DNA from: CAZPHU01 sp964586285
GTDB lineage: Bacteria; Fibrobacterota; Chitinivibrionia; Chitinivibrionales; CAYFVL01
Assembly: GCA_964586285.1 (NCBI GenBank)
Contig: CAZPHU010000004.1
Coordinates: 16,227 to 80,226 of the forward strand
Direction: 5' to 3'
DNA length: 64,000 nt
Part shown: positions 36,318-44,701 of the stretch, one piece after another
How the letters are laid out: the number at the start of each line of letters is the position of its first letter
Numbering within the stretch: position 1 is the stretch's first letter
Position numbers and translations under genes: made by a program
The notes under the pieces: model-generated
What the model was told of the DNA's origin: nothing
What the model saw: the letters and a program-made list of their open reading frames with translations, nothing else
Databases searched by the model: none

Positions 36318-37614
36318 GAGATCCCCGTTTTCGCCTGGAAATGATTCTCGTCTCAGGGCAAACAAAAGGGTCCTTTCCAATCGGAATGGTGAACTTTACA
36401 GTTGTATGACCGTTTCTTGTAGTTGCACTCATATGCCCCTGGTGCTCTTCGATGATTCGATGGCATATACTTAATCCTAAGCCCGTACCCTTTCCGGATG
36501 GTTTGGTCGTAAAGAACGGATCGAAGATCTTTGTCTCAATCTCGGGCGCTATACCGTTTCCGTTATCATGTACGGATACGGTCATCATGTTATCCTTGCT
36601 CTGTATGCATATCCTGATTTTACCGTCGAAGTCTCCGGCCTGCTGCTCAGCAAGCTTTCGTTTTTCCTTTATAGCCTGAATCGAGTTGGAAAGAATGTTT
36701 GTTATCACCTGCTCTATTCGAACCGGATCACATCGAACTCCGGGGATTTCGTCCTCAAAATCATACCTGACCTTTACGCGGCACAAGGATGATTGTTTGA
36801 TCTCTCCAACAGCTTTGCGAACAATTTCGGCCATATCGCAAACCTTACGCACCGTCTCCTGTTTCTGTGAGAAGCGAAGCAAATCGGAGATGATGGCGGT
36901 AGCCCTTGCCGCGCATTCCAGAATCGCCGAAACCCTATCCAGTCCTTTTTCGTTTAATCCGTATTTTTTAGGCATCTTAAGCATATTTACCGCTATTCCC
37001 GACAAACCGGACAGCGGGTTATTCATCTCATGAGCGATTCCCGCGGTCATTATGCCGATACCCGCCAGACGGTCGGAGCGCGCGAGATTTTCGTTAAGAA
37101 TCTTCTCCTCGGTGATATCATGGAAGTGCTCTACTGCAGCCTGCACTTTACCATTCTCATCAAATACAGGAAACGAATCGACTTCATAATACCGTTCCCC
37201 TTCACCGCTACTGAAGCTTATTATTCGTTTTCCAACCGGTTTACCCGTTTCGAAGCAAGTGACTGAGGGGCAATTGGGGCACACGGTCGAGCGCTTGAAA
37301 AAAGACTCATAACACTTTTCTCCCAGACATTGGCTGAGCTGCTTACCAGCCTTGCGGGCAAAGGTTGTATTTACGCGAACGAGACGATACTGACGATCGG
37401 TTATACACAAAGGATCGGATAAAGCATCGAATGTTATCTCCAACTGTTTTTTGCTGAAATGAATCTTTCGAAACAAATCTATGCTTTCATCCACAGTATC
37501 CCCGCCCAGGGCATCCAGCAAACGGCGATTATTTTTGACGGTTCGGATGTATTGAATGAAAACAACCCCCAAAACAGCCCAGGAAACAATATTAATCGAA
37601 AGGAGAATTATCAT
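36310..37614 (-). CDS. PAS-domain sensor histidine kinase, membrane-anchored
   Basis: 434 residues. One N-terminal membrane helix (IVSWAVLGVVFIQYI), a PAS domain (60-170) with a cysteine-rich insert CPNCPSVTC (Cys112, 115, 120) that could bind metal or iron-sulfur, then HisKA with His195 in AGIAHEMNNPLSG and an HATPase domain (NILSNSIQAI, HDNGNGIAPEIETK, GKGTGLGLSICHRI). Its stop overlaps the downstream receiver-ATPase gene, so the two almost certainly form one signalling pair. No strong ribosome-binding site precedes the start. Likely redox or metal sensing is an inference. Confidence 0.92.
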   Translation of the reverse strand: MIILLSINIVSWAVLGVVFIQYIRTVKNNRRLLDALGGDTVDESIDLFRKIHFSKKQLEITFDALSDPLCITDRQYRLVRVNTTFARKAGKQLSQCLGEKCYESFFKRSTVCPNCPSVTCFETGKPVGKRIISFSSGEGERYYEVDSFPVFDENGKVQAAVEHFHDITEEKILNENLARSDRLAGIGIMTAGIAHEMNNPLSGLSGIAVNMLKMPKKYGLNEKGLDRVSAILECAARATAIISDLLRFSQKQETVRKVCDMAEIVRKAVGEIKQSSLCRVKVRYDFEDEIPGVRCDPVRIEQVITNILSNSIQAIKEKRKLAEQQAGDFDGKIRICIQSKDNMMTVSVHDNGNGIAPEIETKIFDPFFTTKPSGKGTGLGLSICHRIIEEHQGHMSATTRNGHTTVKFTIPIGKDPFVCPETRIISRRKRGSHV

Positions 37615-38387
37615 AAAGGACAGTCGAGTGTTGAGTTAGTACTGCTATGCTTAGTAATAATGCCATAGCTGTAGAAAAGTTTCAAGGTTCGAAAAAGAGA
37701 TCGAAATCCTCATAAAAGGATAAAAGCCGGGACAAAATAAATGGAGACAGCATCCGGATGAGATGACCAGGAAATAAAATACGGCGGCAGTGTTGGTATC
37801 TTTTTCTTACTGTACCGTTTCGGCTTTTCCTTGCAGCTTCACTAAACCTGTTTCAAACTTGTAGGTTAAAAAAACCAGTTTGAGATGAACTCTCTGGCAG
37901 AGCGGGTCAGAGGAATGAAAATGTCTCCTATGCCCAAAAATATGAGTATTATCTCTAGTGTGAAAATGATGGCGGCGAATACAAGGATGTTGTTAAAAAA
38001 AACTAAGACGCCCTTGCGAACACTTTTACTTTTTCTGCTTATGATAAGCATGTTACTTAGATTAAGAAATAATCTGGCCATTTGCCTGTCTTACTCTCCT
38101 CATTTTGTTTTCTGATTCCTCTTCCTGAGGAACAACACGTTTGTTGTTTCCATCCGGTACTCAAACGAAAATATACGATTGCATACTTTGGTTCTTGATC
38201 ACTGTTTTGGATGTTTTTTCGCGAGATATTCGCACACGAGGATCCACTCCGAATTTCAAAGGCTGCTGTAAACATCATTAAATATACTATTATATGAGTT
38301 ACCATAACCAGTCAACCGGTTCAGAGCCTAAACGCTCATATTCGAAAAATTGCGACAAAAATGCGCAGCACAATATATTTTGTCGAC
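37615..38387. other. intergenic region, one small candidate gene
   Basis: Contains the small minus-strand membrane ORF listed separately. No RNA gene or clear terminator was seen. The promoters for argJ (plus) and for the sensor kinase operon (minus) should be here. Confidence 0.4.
37866..38081 (-). CDS. possible small membrane protein
   Basis: 71 residues: a basic N-terminal part (SRKSKSVRKGV) followed by a good membrane helix (VFAAIIFTLEIILIFLGIGD) and a short tail. The composition is protein-like. Only a weak AGGCAA-like ribosome-binding site is near the ATG, with GAGGAG further upstream. No recognisable family; a host-specific small membrane protein or an artefact are both possible. Confidence 0.4.
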   Translation of the reverse strand: MARLFLNLSNMLIISRKSKSVRKGVLVFFNNILVFAAIIFTLEIILIFLGIGDIFIPLTRSAREFISNWFF

Positions 38388-39611
38388 ATGAATACAATAC
38401 ATCAAAAGTTCATAACTCCCATTGAGGGTGGCGTTACAGCTGCTCGCGGTTTTGTTGCCGGCGGTTATCGGGCCGGCATCAAGAAATCGGAAAAAACAGA
38501 TTTGGGGATCGTGTACAGTGAAGCGGCTTGCGCCGGGGCGGGAACCTACACCAAGAATTCGGTCAGGGCGGCTTGCGTCGAATGGAATTCCAAACACCTG
38601 CCCTCCGATGCTGTCCAGGCAATTTGCTGCAACAGTGGAAATGCCAATGCGTGCACCGGTGAGCGAGGCGTGTCGGACACACGCTCGACTGCGGAAGAAG
38701 CGGCCATGCTGCTTAACAGCTCTCCACAATCGATCCTTGTAGCTTCAACCGGCGTAATAGGAGAATTTCTCCCCCTGGAGAAGATTAAGGCGGCTCTGGC
38801 GCCCCTGATCTCCTCTATGTCCAAAGACGGGGGTGATGATTTTGCCCGGGCAATCATGACTACCGATACGGTAGAGAAGCAGGCGGCGGTATCCGTCGAG
38901 TTTGAAAAAGGCAAGGCTACTATTGGCGGCTGTGCCAAAGGCTCGGGTATGATCTGCCCGAATATGGCTACCATGCTTTGCTTTATAACCACAGACGTCT
39001 CGATTAAATCAACTACACTTCAAGAAGTAACATCGCGAGTGGTTGACTATACATTTAACAACCTGACCGTTGACGGTGATACCTCTACAAACGATATGAT
39101 GCTGGTATTGGCCAACGGCATGTCAGGGGTAAAAGTTGAATCCAAAGCCGACATTCTCCGTTTCCAGGATGCACTTTTTGAAGTATGCAATGACCTGTGT
39201 GCAAAGATCGCCGAGGATGGTGAGGGTGCAACCAAGAGAATAGAGGTAAATGTCAGAGGCGGCAAAACCGATCACGATTGCAAACTTGCGGCAAAGGCTG
39301 TGGCAAATTCAAACCTGGTCAAAACCGCCATTTTCGGCAACGATCCTAATTGGGGGCGCATCTTGTGCGCAATCGGTTACAGTGGTGCCCGGTTCTCTTC
39401 GGAGGGCCTGACTGTTTCTCTTGGAGGCATGAGTGTATGTGAAAAACTTCGCCCAATAGCATTTCCAAAAGACCCCATGCTTAGCGCCCTGAAAGAAAAG
39501 GTCGTTGTAATAGATATAGATCTGGGAATGGGAGAAAACACCTGTGCCGTAGCTCACACCTGTGATCTCACCTACGATTATATCAAGATAAACGCCGAAT
39601 ACCATACCTGA
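38388..39611 (+). CDS. argJ: arginine biosynthesis bifunctional ArgJ (ornithine acetyltransferase / N-acetylglutamate synthase)
   Basis: Transfers acetyl from N-acetylornithine to glutamate, closing the arginine acetyl cycle. About 407 residues with FITPIEGGVTAARGF, CNSGNANACTG, STGVIGEFLP, the self-cleavage site in KGSGMICPNMATML (Thr195), then VDGDTSTNDMMLVLANG and IFGNDPNWGRILCAIGYSG. The frame opens at 38361; the ATG at 38388 gives the usual family N-terminus. Neither start has a clear ribosome-binding site. No other arginine genes are in the window. It is followed by a hairpin terminator. Confidence 0.95.
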   Translation: MNTIHQKFITPIEGGVTAARGFVAGGYRAGIKKSEKTDLGIVYSEAACAGAGTYTKNSVRAACVEWNSKHLPSDAVQAICCNSGNANACTGERGVSDTRSTAEEAAMLLNSSPQSILVASTGVIGEFLPLEKIKAALAPLISSMSKDGGDDFARAIMTTDTVEKQAAVSVEFEKGKATIGGCAKGSGMICPNMATMLCFITTDVSIKSTTLQEVTSRVVDYTFNNLTVDGDTSTNDMMLVLANGMSGVKVESKADILRFQDALFEVCNDLCAKIAEDGEGATKRIEVNVRGGKTDHDCKLAAKAVANSNLVKTAIFGNDPNWGRILCAIGYSGARFSSEGLTVSLGGMSVCEKLRPIAFPKDPMLSALKEKVVVIDIDLGMGENTCAVAHTCDLTYDYIKINAEYHT

Positions 39612-39653
39612 TCCGGATTCTATCTATGTCCTCTAAAGGGAACATGTATTGCA

Positions 39654-39680
39654 GCCCCTTGTTTTAAGGGGCGTCGTTTT
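39654..39680 (+). terminator. argJ terminator hairpin
   Basis: GCCCCTT-GTTTT-AAGGGGC gives a perfect seven-base stem followed by GTCGTTTT. It lies 43 bases after argJ and 30 bases before the tRNA, whose promoter must overlap this area. Confidence 0.7.
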
Positions 39681-39709
39681 AATATATTTGTTTATCTTGT
39701 TTAAGATGT

Positions 39710-39785
39710 GCACCGTTAGCTCAGTTGGTAGAGCAACTGACTCTTAATCAGTGGGTCCGGGGTTCGAATCCCTGACGGTGTACCA
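39710..39785 (+). tRNA. tRNA-Lys (anticodon CUU)
   Basis: A 76-base cloverleaf: acceptor GCACCGT with ACGGTGT (one G-U pair), D-arm GCTCAGTTGGTAGAGC, anticodon arm ACTGA-CTCTTAA-TCAGT with anticodon CTT (reads AAG), T-arm CCGGGGTTCGAATCCCTG and encoded CCA end. The D- and T-arm sequences match bacterial lysine tRNAs. A strong terminator follows. Confidence 0.95.
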
Positions 39786-39790
39786 TACTC

Positions 39791-39846
39791 AAGCCTCCAA
39801 AATTGCCTTAAATAAAGCAAGCGGCAATTTTGGGGGCTTTTTTTTA
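39791..39846 (+). terminator. tRNA-Lys terminator
   Basis: GCCTCCAAAATTGCC and GGCAATTTTGGGGGC form a long stem with a 15-base loop, followed by at least eight Ts. Confidence 0.9.
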
Positions 39847-40022
39847 AGCCTTTCTCCGCGCTTGATATTTCTCTTGAGCCCAAAAGCCGTAAATGCGGTA
39901 AGTATTAGCATACTTTCCACCATTAACTACCCGTTTTAGTTACCCCGATAAAAGCCGTTAGAATGTATCTTATCTGAAATAAATAGATGCTTCCCTTGCA
40001 GATATCGGCGATCGGGAGAAAA

Positions 40023-40784
40023 ATGTTCAAACCGATTCAATACATTGATTCGTCCAAACTTCATAAAAGCGTTCATTACAAGGAATATGAACCCTCACCC
40101 TCTGTTTCCAGATATGTTTGCTGTTACTGGTCCCTTGCTACGGAAAAATCACTGCACGACCAGCCTCACCGGATTCTGCCGGACGGATGTATCGACATAA
40201 TTTTTGACCTTCAGAATCAGATCTCTTTTTTGACCGGCGTGATGCGCCAAACGCAGAGGCTTTATCTTTCCGGGGGTATAAACATCTTTGGAATACGGTT
40301 CCTTCCCTTGGCCATCTTCTTTCTTATACAAGATGACGTCTCCAAATTTCCCGGTGGGGGATTAGAAGCTCGTTATGCGGTTTCTTCACTTCGCGACATG
40401 GTAGAGAAGGTTATCGAAAAACAGAACATCCATGATATTATTCCGCTGTTAAACAAGGAGCTACAGCTATTTTTCAAAGATTTTGATCCTAATCATTCCT
40501 TTTCGAACATACTGAATTTCTGCATACACAAGAAAGGAAACACTTCGGTTAAGGAAATATCCGATTATTTCTCGCGATCGAGTAAGCAGATAACCAGATA
40601 CTTTAAGGAGAATGTAGGCATGTCGACCAAAGCCTTCTTAAACATCGTCCGTTTTCAGAATCTGATGATACTTCTCAGACACTATCCCAGAGCCTACCCT
40701 CAGTCCCTCAGCCTGGGCTATTACGACCAATCTCACGTAATCAAAGATCTTCGAAAGTATCTGGGCAACGACCTCTATACCTGA
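40023..40784 (+). CDS. AraC-family transcriptional regulator
   Basis: About 253 residues. The N-terminal half resembles the DUF6597-type ligand module (YVCCYWSLATE; HRILPDGCIDIIFDL; NIFGIRFLPLAIFFL), and the C-terminal part is an AraC helix-turn-helix (VKEISDYFSRSSKQITRYFKENVGMSTKAF). GGGAGAAAA precedes the ATG at 40023, better than the upstream ATG at 39987. Sits 132 bases before the VOC gene on the same strand; regulation of that gene is possible but not shown. Confidence 0.88.
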   Translation: MFKPIQYIDSSKLHKSVHYKEYEPSPSVSRYVCCYWSLATEKSLHDQPHRILPDGCIDIIFDLQNQISFLTGVMRQTQRLYLSGGINIFGIRFLPLAIFFLIQDDVSKFPGGGLEARYAVSSLRDMVEKVIEKQNIHDIIPLLNKELQLFFKDFDPNHSFSNILNFCIHKKGNTSVKEISDYFSRSSKQITRYFKENVGMSTKAFLNIVRFQNLMILLRHYPRAYPQSLSLGYYDQSHVIKDLRKYLGNDLYT

Positions 40785-40915
40785 CCTTACCAGGACCGTC
40801 TTTGCGTCCCGCCTTCACCTCCCTCCTAAAATCAAATGCCATGTCCCCTTTTTACAATACTCGTGTAGCCGGCGTTAGTATTTTGTTTGTAAACTAAACC
40901 AAAGGAGGATGTTTA

Positions 40916-41293
40916 ATGAAGCTAAATTATGTGATTATTTATGTTGAGGATGCTGTCAAAGCAACCGATTTCTATGCAGAAGCATTTGATCTTAAAACTC
41001 GCTTTATTCATGAATCCGGCATGTATGCAGAAATGGAAACAGGCGAGACAGTTCTATCTTTCGCAAACCACCAGATGTTGGCAATGAACATCGGAATCGA
41101 ATCAAGTAAGGAAAACAAGAGCGGTTTTGAACTTGCATTTTCGACCGATTCGGTACAAGAGGCATTTGATAAGGCATTATCCGCAGGAGCGCGGGAGATA
41201 AAACCGCCCGAAAAGAAGCCTTGGGGTCAGACGGTTGGGTATGTGCAGGATCCTTACGGAACAATAATCGAAATTTGCACCCCGATGGGATAG
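40916..41293 (+). CDS. VOC family protein (glyoxalase/bleomycin-resistance-like)
   Basis: 125 residues, single vicinal-oxygen-chelate domain: MKLNYVIIYVEDAVKATDFY, YAEMETGETVLSFANH, GYVQDPYGTIIEICTPMG. The glutamate in IIEIC fits the metal-ligand pattern; the N-terminal histidine seems not to be there, so metal binding is unsure. Perfect AAAGGAGGATG ribosome-binding site. Substrate unknown. Confidence 0.88.
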   Translation: MKLNYVIIYVEDAVKATDFYAEAFDLKTRFIHESGMYAEMETGETVLSFANHQMLAMNIGIESSKENKSGFELAFSTDSVQEAFDKALSAGAREIKPPEKKPWGQTVGYVQDPYGTIIEICTPMG

Positions 41294-41317
41294 ACAAACT
41301 TCGCCAATCAAACGCCA

Positions 41318-41354
41318 AGCTGAGCGATTCTCTCAGGGGAAGCGCTCAGTTTAC
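41318..41354 (+). terminator. possible terminator after the VOC gene
   Basis: CTGAGCG and CGCTCAG form a seven-base stem with a 16-base loop, followed by only three Ts. It is 25 bases past the VOC stop. Confidence 0.45.
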
Positions 41355-41501
41355 GTAGAAGTAGATGATTTACCGGACGCAATACTCCTTTAGAAAGAAC
41401 GCCTGATATGTTGTTTTTTAAATAGCTGCATATCAGACCTTTACCGACCGTCTAATGCATACTCATGATGCCTTGCAGTCCGTTAACAGATACGGAACAA
41501 A

Positions 41502-41654
41502 CTACCCAGTGATATACCGAGCTACCCAGTGATATACCGAGNNNNNNNNNNNNNNNNNNNNNNNNNNNNNNNNNNNNNNNNNNNNNNNNNNNNNNNNNNN
41601 NNNNNNNNNNNNNNNNNNNNNNNNNNNNNNNNNNNNNNNNNGTGATATACCGAG
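41502..41654. repeat. 20-bp tandem repeat interrupted by assembly gap
   Basis: CTACCCAGTGATATACCGAG occurs at 41502-41521 and 41522-41541. After 100 Ns (41542-41641) the sequence resumes with the last 13 bases of the same unit. The gap size is a placeholder; the true array is longer or shorter. Confidence 0.85.
41542..41641. other. assembly gap (100 Ns)
   Basis: Exactly 100 N bases inside a short tandem repeat; a standard placeholder for unknown length. Any reading frame across it has no meaning. Confidence 0.95.
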
Positions 41655-41682
41655 ACATCCTCTGTCAATCATTCACTCATTA

Positions 41683-42162
41683 CTACATGAATCGAGAATC
41701 CGACCTGTGCTTCATCACCGATTTAACAGGCTTTTCCATCCATCCACACCTCACATTACCTTGGGGATCGAATGCGGGAACGTAGGGTTTGATATCAAGC
41801 AGCGGGGTACCGTCAAGTATATCCACATCGGTGACAAAAAGCTTGCAGCCTTGGATTTTGACCAGCTTCACTACCGATATACCGATAGGGTTAGGGCGTT
41901 TGGGAGCACGGGTAGAAAACAGACCGCGCGGCTCGGTATCCATAAACGGAGTCGGCTGAAGATTATACCCCTCACTCATATGAAAGTGGTACAGAAGAAT
42001 AATATGGCTAAACCCGTCCAAATCCTTAAGCCCGGATTGATATCGCGCATGTATTTCGATTGTGCCCTCGGTTCCGCCGGCTCCGGCCGGCTGAATCGGC
42101 ATACCGTCACGCTTGTTAAAGGGAGTGTAAATTGTGCCTATCGATGAATATTCAATTTTCAT
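41683..42162 (-). CDS. trmO: tRNA (adenine(37)-N6)-methyltransferase, TrmO/TsaA-like
   Basis: About 159 residues of the TsaA/TrmO beta-barrel family that methylates N6 of t6A37 in threonine tRNAs. Visible motifs are IGTIYTPFNKRDGMPIQP, LKDLDGFSHIILLYHFHMSEGYN, TPFMDTEPRGLFSTRAPKRPNPIGIS and DVDILDGTPLLDIKPYVPAFD. The long frame begins at 42249, but the ATG at 42162 starts with the usual MKIEYSSIGTI and has AGGTAGT. Its 3' end lies just past the repeat gap. Confidence 0.9.
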   Translation of the reverse strand: MKIEYSSIGTIYTPFNKRDGMPIQPAGAGGTEGTIEIHARYQSGLKDLDGFSHIILLYHFHMSEGYNLQPTPFMDTEPRGLFSTRAPKRPNPIGISVVKLVKIQGCKLFVTDVDILDGTPLLDIKPYVPAFDPQGNVRCGWMEKPVKSVMKHRSDSRFM

Positions 42163-42484
42163 ACTACCTGCCCCCGAGTTGTTGTTGTCGAATAAAAATT
42201 CTCCCCAAAACGAAAAAAAAATGCGGTACGGCCGGTAGCCTGGACGCACGGCAGGGTTCTTACTACCATATTTGGACGTGCAGGTTTAAGACAAACAATC
42301 CTTTTTTCATATAGACCGGCCTGGTGCGCGTTTTGCAAAATCCAAAGAGCGTGGCTTCCGTCATTGAAAAATAGTAAAAATAAAAACCGCGAATGGAAAA
42401 TCCATCCGCGGCAATCACCGGCCGCATAGTCGAAGGGGCCCGGAAAACCAGGTTATACGGCCGGGAACTTCATTTGGACAAGCA
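42163..42484. other. intergenic region with terminator
   Basis: Between the GH8 stop and the TrmO start on the minus strand. It contains the GH8 terminator at 42376-42412. Nothing else recognisable. Confidence 0.6.
42376..42412 (-). terminator. terminator of the GH8 gene
   Basis: On the minus strand CCGCGGATGGA and TCCATTCGCGG form an eleven-base stem (one mismatch) with a TTT loop, followed by TTTTTATTTTT. It lies about 70 bases past the stop. Confidence 0.85.
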
Positions 42485-44485
42485 CTACTTAATAAAAGCT
42501 TTCCGTACAGATGTTTGATCGGCGGATTTCATCGAAACATAATACATTCCCTTTGCAAACCCACTGCAATCGATGGAAAACCCTCTGGTGATGTCGTTAA
42601 CCCTCTTCTCAAAGACTCTCTTTCCCGCAGGTGTAAAAAGACTCACCGTCGTCCCACTTTCTTTAGCCCCGCGCGAAGAAATCCGAAGCACGTTCTTCTG
42701 AAAAGAAACATTAAAACCGGTGCTGGAGGCAGCCTTATTTGCAGCTGACTGCTCTATCGAAACATCGTCCGGGGGCCAGATACGAAATTTTCCACTCGCA
42801 TGAAGTATGCTCATCATATAGAGCATGCCGTCATAGTAGCGGTAGGGCCCGGTAGGAGTAGGAGTTTCCCACAATTCGAAAACAAAATTCCAGGCGATCG
42901 AATCCGTGGCTGCCAAAACGGCGGCTCCGTTTCCGGCTATAAGACCGGTAGAGTGCCAGTTGCCCCCGTCGACTTCCAGAGTGTCACCTTCCTGGTTATA
43001 CACAGATTTATAAGGTTGAGTCTCGTGGTTGTGAAAGAAATTCAGAAGCTTGTTAACCTGCTGAGGCTGCCATCCGGCATTTCCAAACCAGTGACAGTCA
43101 AAACCGATATTCATTCCAACCCGCCATGAATCGTAGGCGAAATGATGAGACAACATGTTGAAATCTGTGGCCTTGGGTTGCCCTTCAAATGTCATGTAAT
43201 CGGTGGTCAGGCCGGTGGTTTCATGCATGGCACGTTTAAGAAACTCTCTGCTTGTGTCCGCCGCCTCGGCCCAGAACTGCTTGTCTTCATCCGCCCACTG
43301 CGCCCACAGCTTGTAAAAGGCGGGAAGGTGGTATGAGGGATCGGTATAGGTTGCCATGTCGTCTTTGGGAACGAATACAATCTTTTTTTCCTCCAGATCG
43401 AACATATTGGTCAACCCCTGCTCCACTCCTCCATTTCTCTCCTCCAGGTGAAGCATGTCATGAAGGATCTGATTGGCTTCGGCGCTGTAATCGAATATCC
43501 CCTCACCGTCTCCCCAGCGATGCGATGCGAAAAACAGGGCCATTGCAAAATACTCGTCACCATCGGGAGCGGTATTGTCGTCAATTTTTGAATAAGGAGG
43601 ATTGGGACTGATCTGCCAGGCGAAGTACCCTTTTCGTGGCCCTTCCTGATGCTGAGAATGGGTCTTGGAAAATTTCCATATCTTGTCGAACTCCTCTTTC
43701 TTATCCAGCTGCACGGCAATCATCATGCCGTAGGAAAGCCCCTCGCTTCTTATATCATCCGAATCGATCGCCTTGATGAAAGCCATATCATTTTCGACCT
43801 CGAAGTAGATGGCCTCATTCTCCTCATCTCCATGAAAAAGCGACTGAAAGGCCCCGTCCACCTTCTCATCTATTTGCGCCTCGGTTTTGCCGATTTCGGC
43901 AAACAAATTACGATAAATGCCGGTCTCGTAAGCACCCTGCTCCGGCAGTGTAACCTCGCCCGGATTTACCTCATTTATCTGCACCAAGGAGAAATCATCG
44001 AAATAATAGGTGCCGGTCGCTTTACCGACAAATATGTTAAACCTGAGATTTCCGGTGCCTTCTACATCAGATGTATAGTAAACCTCTATCTCCTGCCACT
44101 CATCATTCAAGGCGAAATTATGTCCGGTCATGTACGTTTGATCACTTCCGGTGTGAACTGATACGTGTATCGATTGCCCCGCATCGCATTTTGCGTAGAA
44201 GGTCAGATGATACTTCTTTCCGGCCTCCGCATCCCACTCCGTTGGAGTGTTTAGCTGAACATGCCAGTCTTCGGCATCTATTTGGGTAACATTGATCTCC
44301 GCTCCGTAATCTCCTGTTCTGGCCGCATCGGCCGTGTAGTCTATAGTACCTTCCGTCTCATCAATAGTCTGGAAATTCCACCCACTGCCCTGCTGCTCAA
44401 AGGATGGATCTTCGAAAAGATTCTCCTGCCCCCAGGTCAGGGAAAAACATCCTATAACGATTAAACACCACTTTTGAATACCCAT
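42485..44485 (-). CDS. secreted GH8 glycoside hydrolase with N-terminal CBM4/9-like module and C-terminal sorting tail
   Basis: About 666 residues. Signal peptide 1-19 (MGIQKWCLIVIGCFSLTWG), a CBM4/9-like beta-sandwich (20-165; AEDWHVQLNTPTEWD, YYFDDFSLVQ), then GH8 (185-580). The proposed acid residue is Glu248 in SEGLSYGMMIAVQ, with the proton-acceptor region in APDGDEYFAMALFF (Asp308). The conserved RKGYFAWQISPNPPY and SHRWGDGEGIF resemble reducing-end xylose-releasing exo-oligoxylanases rather than cellulases. The last ~75 residues form a sorting-like beta domain ending in MYYVSMKSADQTSVRKAFIK. Start 44485 has GGAGGTTGCGT. Next to a membrane AraC regulator. Confidence 0.9.
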   Translation of the reverse strand: MGIQKWCLIVIGCFSLTWGQENLFEDPSFEQQGSGWNFQTIDETEGTIDYTADAARTGDYGAEINVTQIDAEDWHVQLNTPTEWDAEAGKKYHLTFYAKCDAGQSIHVSVHTGSDQTYMTGHNFALNDEWQEIEVYYTSDVEGTGNLRFNIFVGKATGTYYFDDFSLVQINEVNPGEVTLPEQGAYETGIYRNLFAEIGKTEAQIDEKVDGAFQSLFHGDEENEAIYFEVENDMAFIKAIDSDDIRSEGLSYGMMIAVQLDKKEEFDKIWKFSKTHSQHQEGPRKGYFAWQISPNPPYSKIDDNTAPDGDEYFAMALFFASHRWGDGEGIFDYSAEANQILHDMLHLEERNGGVEQGLTNMFDLEEKKIVFVPKDDMATYTDPSYHLPAFYKLWAQWADEDKQFWAEAADTSREFLKRAMHETTGLTTDYMTFEGQPKATDFNMLSHHFAYDSWRVGMNIGFDCHWFGNAGWQPQQVNKLLNFFHNHETQPYKSVYNQEGDTLEVDGGNWHSTGLIAGNGAAVLAATDSIAWNFVFELWETPTPTGPYRYYDGMLYMMSILHASGKFRIWPPDDVSIEQSAANKAASSTGFNVSFQKNVLRISSRGAKESGTTVSLFTPAGKRVFEKRVNDITRGFSIDCSGFAKGMYYVSMKSADQTSVRKAFIK

Positions 44486-44701
44486 ACGCAACCTCCGGTT
44501 CGTTAGAATATGGAAATAAACTCTGGTATTCAATATCGTCTTTTTTCGGCCGTGATGTTTTGCTCTGAAGGTAGATTTTTTTGACATTTCGCCGTGTTTG
44601 AGCTGTTTAGACAGAAATATCAACAAATAAATCCGGAAATGTGTAATGAATTGCCACGTCGGAACAATCGGCTTAGGGTTAGAAACGGGGAAGGTGAAGC
44701 T

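Noticed and set aside
41502..41654. CRISPR array
   Set aside because: The 20-bp units are directly adjacent with no spacers, and no cas genes are nearby.
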